Shown here piece after piece: positions 61,713-64,000 of a stretch of DNA of 64,000 bases. The notes beneath the pieces are model-generated. The model was not told where the DNA came from. It was given only the letters and a program-made list of their open reading frames with translations, and did no database searches. This DNA comes from Sulfitobacter sp. LCG007. GTDB lineage: Bacteria; Pseudomonadota; Alphaproteobacteria; Rhodobacterales; Rhodobacteraceae. The stretch spans positions 3,038,001-3,102,000 of the forward strand of contig NZ_CP161805.1 in the NCBI RefSeq assembly GCF_040801785.1, read 5' to 3'. The position numbers were made by a program, and so were the translations under genes. Position 1 is the first letter of the stretch. Each line of letters begins with the position of its first letter.

Positions 61713-62501
61713 ATGCGCGACATCCTCGACCTCGAGCGATACCCTCTCGACCAGCCCGGCACGAAGGCATGGTTCGACCTGGTCGAAGGCTGCCGCGCCG
61801 ATCTCGCGCGGGAGGGGATGTTCAATCTCGAAGGTTTCGTCCGCCCCGATGCGCTCGTCAGGGCGATGGATGAGGTCGGGCCGGTGATGCGGACGCTCGC
61901 CTTCGTGCACCGGCGGATGCACAACGTCTACTTCCGCGATACCGTGGAAGGGCTCGCACCCGACCATCCGGCGCTGCAGAAGGTGTCGACCGTCAACCAT
62001 ACGGTCTGCGCCGACCAGATCGCCGACAGCGTTCCGGCATGGATCTACGAATGGCCGCAATTCGCTGTCTTCCTGTCGGCCGCGATGGCCAAGCCGACGC
62101 TGTTCACCATGCGCGATCCCCTCGCCCGGTTGAACGTGATGCGCTACGGCGACGGCGAGGCGCTGAACTGGCACTTCGACCGTTCCGAGTTCACCACAAC
62201 GCTGCTGCTGCAGGAACCGAGCGGCGGCGGGGAGTTCCAGTACCGCCCGGACCTTCGCACGCAGAGCGAGCCGAACCACGACGGTGTCGCGCGGGTGCTG
62301 GAGGGCAGCGACCCGCAGGTGAAGTCGATGACGCTTGCGGCGGGAACACTGAATGTCTTCCGGGGCAGGAACACCCTGCATCGGGTGACGCCCTGCATCG
62401 GGCCGCTGTCCCGATACATCGCGGTCTATTCCTATTACGAGCGGCCGGGCGTGACGTTCAGCAAGGAGGAACAGATCGGATTCTACGGCCGGGCGGCCTA
62501 G
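61713..62501 (+). CDS. 2OG-Fe(II) oxygenase
   Basis: A 262-aa non-heme iron oxygenase with a double-stranded beta-helix. The metal ligands are H153 and D155 (NWHFDRSEF) and H223 (TLHRVTP), and R234 (PLSRYIAVYSY) is placed to bind 2-oxoglutarate. The layout recalls the BesD/HalD amino-acid halogenase family, but Asp rather than Gly occupies the middle ligand position, so hydroxylation (or N-demethylation) is expected rather than halogenation. CGGAG precedes the ATG at 61713 by 8 bases. It is followed by the Rieske oxygenase gene after 15 bases; the substrate is probably an N-methylated amino acid. Confidence 0.82.
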   Translation: MRDILDLERYPLDQPGTKAWFDLVEGCRADLAREGMFNLEGFVRPDALVRAMDEVGPVMRTLAFVHRRMHNVYFRDTVEGLAPDHPALQKVSTVNHTVCADQIADSVPAWIYEWPQFAVFLSAAMAKPTLFTMRDPLARLNVMRYGDGEALNWHFDRSEFTTTLLLQEPSGGGEFQYRPDLRTQSEPNHDGVARVLEGSDPQVKSMTLAAGTLNVFRGRNTLHRVTPCIGPLSRYIAVYSYYERPGVTFSKEEQIGFYGRAA

Positions 62502-62516
62502 GGAAAGGGACGACGG

Positions 62517-63653
62517 ATGGGCAAGGATACCTTCAACGAGCTCGCCGAAGCACTGCGGCAGAGCGAGACCGCCGACTACGACAGCGCCTGGTCGATGCCG
62601 CGCGGCTATTACATCGATCCCGACGTCGCGGCGCTCGAACGAGAGACGCTTTTCGGGCGCGAATGGATCTGCGTCGGCAGGTCAGAGGAAGTCGCTGCGG
62701 CAGGCGACTTCATGGCGTTCACGCTCTGCGACGAACCTCTGGTCGCGGTCAGGGGCGAGGACGGCGCGCTGCGCGTCTTCTCCAACGTCTGCCGGCATCG
62801 GGGCGCGATCCTCGCGCAAGGGCGCGGACGGCACAACCGGCTGGTCTGTCCCTATCATCAGTGGTCCTACGACCTCGAAGGCCGGCTCGCAGCCGCGCCG
62901 CGAATGGAGCCTCACACGCAATTCGATCCCGCCGCCTGCCGCCTCCCGCAGTTCTCGGCGGAGGAATGGCACGGCTTTCTCTTCGTGAACCTGGCCGCGG
63001 ATCCCCCTCCCCTGGCCCCTCGCCTGGAAGGTCTGTCCAGGCAGATTGCCAACTACCACATGGCAGAGATGAAGCTGCGCCATGTCGCCGACGAGATCTG
63101 GCATACGAACTGGAAATGCCTGATCGAGAACTTCATGGAGGGCTATCACCTGACCCCGCTGCACCGCACCACGCTGCACCCGGTCAACCCGACCCGCCTC
63201 TGTACCCACTTTCCCGCCGGGGACGCCTATTTCGGCTACAATGCGGGCTACACGCCCGAGCTGCCCCGCTCGACCAGAGGTCATCCCGACCTTACTCCGG
63301 CAGAAGTCGACAATTGCGTCATGTTCGCCGTACCGCCCGGCCTGGTCTCGGGGTGCGGTGGCGACTACAGCTCGTTCATCTGCGTCCAGCCGGAAAGCGT
63401 GGACCGGGTGCGGGCCAGGATGGGACTGATATTCCACGGCGACAGCTGGAGCGAAAAGGCCATCTCGGACGCCATCGCGCTCTTCAATGAAACGATGGCC
63501 GAGGACAAGGACGTGCTCGATGGCCTCATGCGGGGCATGGCCTCGACCCAACACACGGCAGGACCGCTTGCTCCGGCGGATTTCGAAGGCCCGGTTCTTG
63601 ACTTCTATCGCTTCTACAGCCGCAGGATGGCGGATGCGCTGGCCGGATCGTGA
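62517..63653 (+). CDS. Rieske non-heme iron oxygenase, carnitine/betaine monooxygenase-like
   Basis: A 378-aa alpha subunit. The Rieske 2Fe-2S ligands are C92, H94, C111 and H114 (VCRHRG, CPYHQW). The mononuclear iron site is NFMEGYHLTPLH with H211 and H216, and the residue that bridges the two centres is Glu (E208) rather than Asp, as in carnitine monooxygenase CntA. Enzymes of this group cleave quaternary amines such as carnitine, glycine betaine or stachydrine. No reductase gene is adjacent; a partner (GbcB/CntB type) must be elsewhere. It is coupled with the 2OG oxygenase gene upstream. Confidence 0.87.
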   Translation: MGKDTFNELAEALRQSETADYDSAWSMPRGYYIDPDVAALERETLFGREWICVGRSEEVAAAGDFMAFTLCDEPLVAVRGEDGALRVFSNVCRHRGAILAQGRGRHNRLVCPYHQWSYDLEGRLAAAPRMEPHTQFDPAACRLPQFSAEEWHGFLFVNLAADPPPLAPRLEGLSRQIANYHMAEMKLRHVADEIWHTNWKCLIENFMEGYHLTPLHRTTLHPVNPTRLCTHFPAGDAYFGYNAGYTPELPRSTRGHPDLTPAEVDNCVMFAVPPGLVSGCGGDYSSFICVQPESVDRVRARMGLIFHGDSWSEKAISDAIALFNETMAEDKDVLDGLMRGMASTQHTAGPLAPADFEGPVLDFYRFYSRRMADALAGS

Positions 63654-63794
63654 ACCTTACTGTTGAACGACCCGACAGCATATGCAGTGTATTGTCTGAC
63701 GCCAGGCAATCCGCGTCCGCCGGCGCGCGACATGCGGCGGACACCATAAAAACGTCAGGCCAGCAAAGGCCGGCGAACCCGACAGGAGAGAAGA

Positions 63795-64000
63795 ATGGCA
63801 CGTGACTATCGTCTGCTCGACCGGCTGCGCAATGGGCGCACACCGCTCGAGAATCACCTCATTGACGGGCTGGTGGATGGCAGGGTCAGCCGGCGCGAGT
63901 TTCTCCGCCACGGCTCCGTCCTCGGCCTTTCGGCCTCGTTCCTGACGGCCACCGCGGGGGCTGCGGGGTTCGAACTGCTGCTTCCGCGGCGCGCCCATGC
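63795..64000 (+). CDS. Tat-exported protein, probably an ABC solute-binding protein (5' part)
   Basis: The first 68 codons of a protein with a Tat signal. A cytoplasmic leader of 32 residues (MARDYRLLDRLRNGRTPLEN and onward) precedes the twin-arginine motif SRREFLRHGSVLGLS and a hydrophobic stretch (FLTATAGAAGFELL). Long leaders before SRREF are usual in oligopeptide/amine-type binding proteins (SBP family 5) of Rhodobacteraceae, so a role in importing the substrate of the Rieske system is plausible. GGAGAG lies 5-6 bases before the ATG. The gene runs off the window. Confidence 0.6.
   Translation, partial: MARDYRLLDRLRNGRTPLENHLIDGLVDGRVSRREFLRHGSVLGLSASFLTATAGAAGFELLLPRRAH

Overview
The window is high-GC DNA, densely coded and mostly on the minus strand, with many ATGA, GTGA or TTGA start/stop overlaps. 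The gene content points to an alphaproteobacterium of the marine Roseobacter/Rhodobacteraceae type: Hint-domain proteins, an exosortase E/VPEID-CTERM system, a VPLPA-CTERM protein, a TMA-dehydrogenase-like flavoprotein beside an MttB-family protein, a CioAB-type bd oxidase with a DUF2474 peptide, and glpK-glpD. This taxonomic call is an inference from gene content. I see no rRNA, tRNA, CRISPR array, insertion sequence or prophage.

Layout. 1-5.5 kb: end of an S49 peptidase gene, an ABC-2 exporter pair, a CoxG-like protein, an EamA exporter, a quinone reductase and a phosphoglycolate phosphatase. 5.5-8.1 kb: cydA-cydB and a 37-residue DUF2474-type peptide. 8.3-13.6 kb: an alpha-methylacyl-CoA racemase homologue, an OmpR-type two-component system divergent from a DegP/HtrA protease, and an HdeD-like membrane protein. 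13.8-17.3 kb: glpK, glpD and a broken HupE/UreJ remnant. 17.5-27.5 kb: a nine-gene minus-strand operon (periplasmic binding protein, LivG, LivF, LivH, LivM, isatin-hydrolase-like cyclase, MarR regulator, IorA, IorB) that looks like uptake and catabolism of an aromatic or indolic acid. 27.5-31 kb: ackA, a MaoC-phosphotransacetylase fusion and a peptidoglycan-binding-domain protein. 31.2-32.7 kb: an HlyC-like lysine acyltransferase overlapping a Hint-domain protein. 32.7-34.4 kb: dihydroxyacetone kinase.

34.4-43.7 kb is a glucan island: a Tat-exported OpgD, an alpha/beta hydrolase, GH15, GH144 and GH3 enzymes without signal peptides, and an SbmA/BacA-like ABC transporter. The proposed logic is periplasmic handling of beta-1,2-glucan, transport, then cytoplasmic breakdown to glucose. 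44.2-50.6 kb: a TauD-family dioxygenase, then exosortase E fused to a CPBP protease, its small VPEID-CTERM substrate, a large Gly/Trp/Asp repeat plus cadherin-like surface protein, a GNAT/FemAB-like transferase and a Hint protein that has lost its catalytic residues. 51-53.8 kb: a TonB-ExbD-ExbD-ExbB operon in which one ExbD has Asn at the proton-carrying Asp position. 54-57 kb: a porin, a VPLPA-CTERM protein and a SYLF-domain protein. 57-64 kb: a probable quaternary-amine catabolic locus (MttB family, TMADH-like flavoprotein, LysR, 2OG-Fe(II) oxygenase, CntA-like Rieske oxygenase, and the start of a Tat-exported protein).

Start codons were chosen from Shine-Dalgarno spacing, overlap with the upstream gene and family N-termini. 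Where these disagree, the entry says so.
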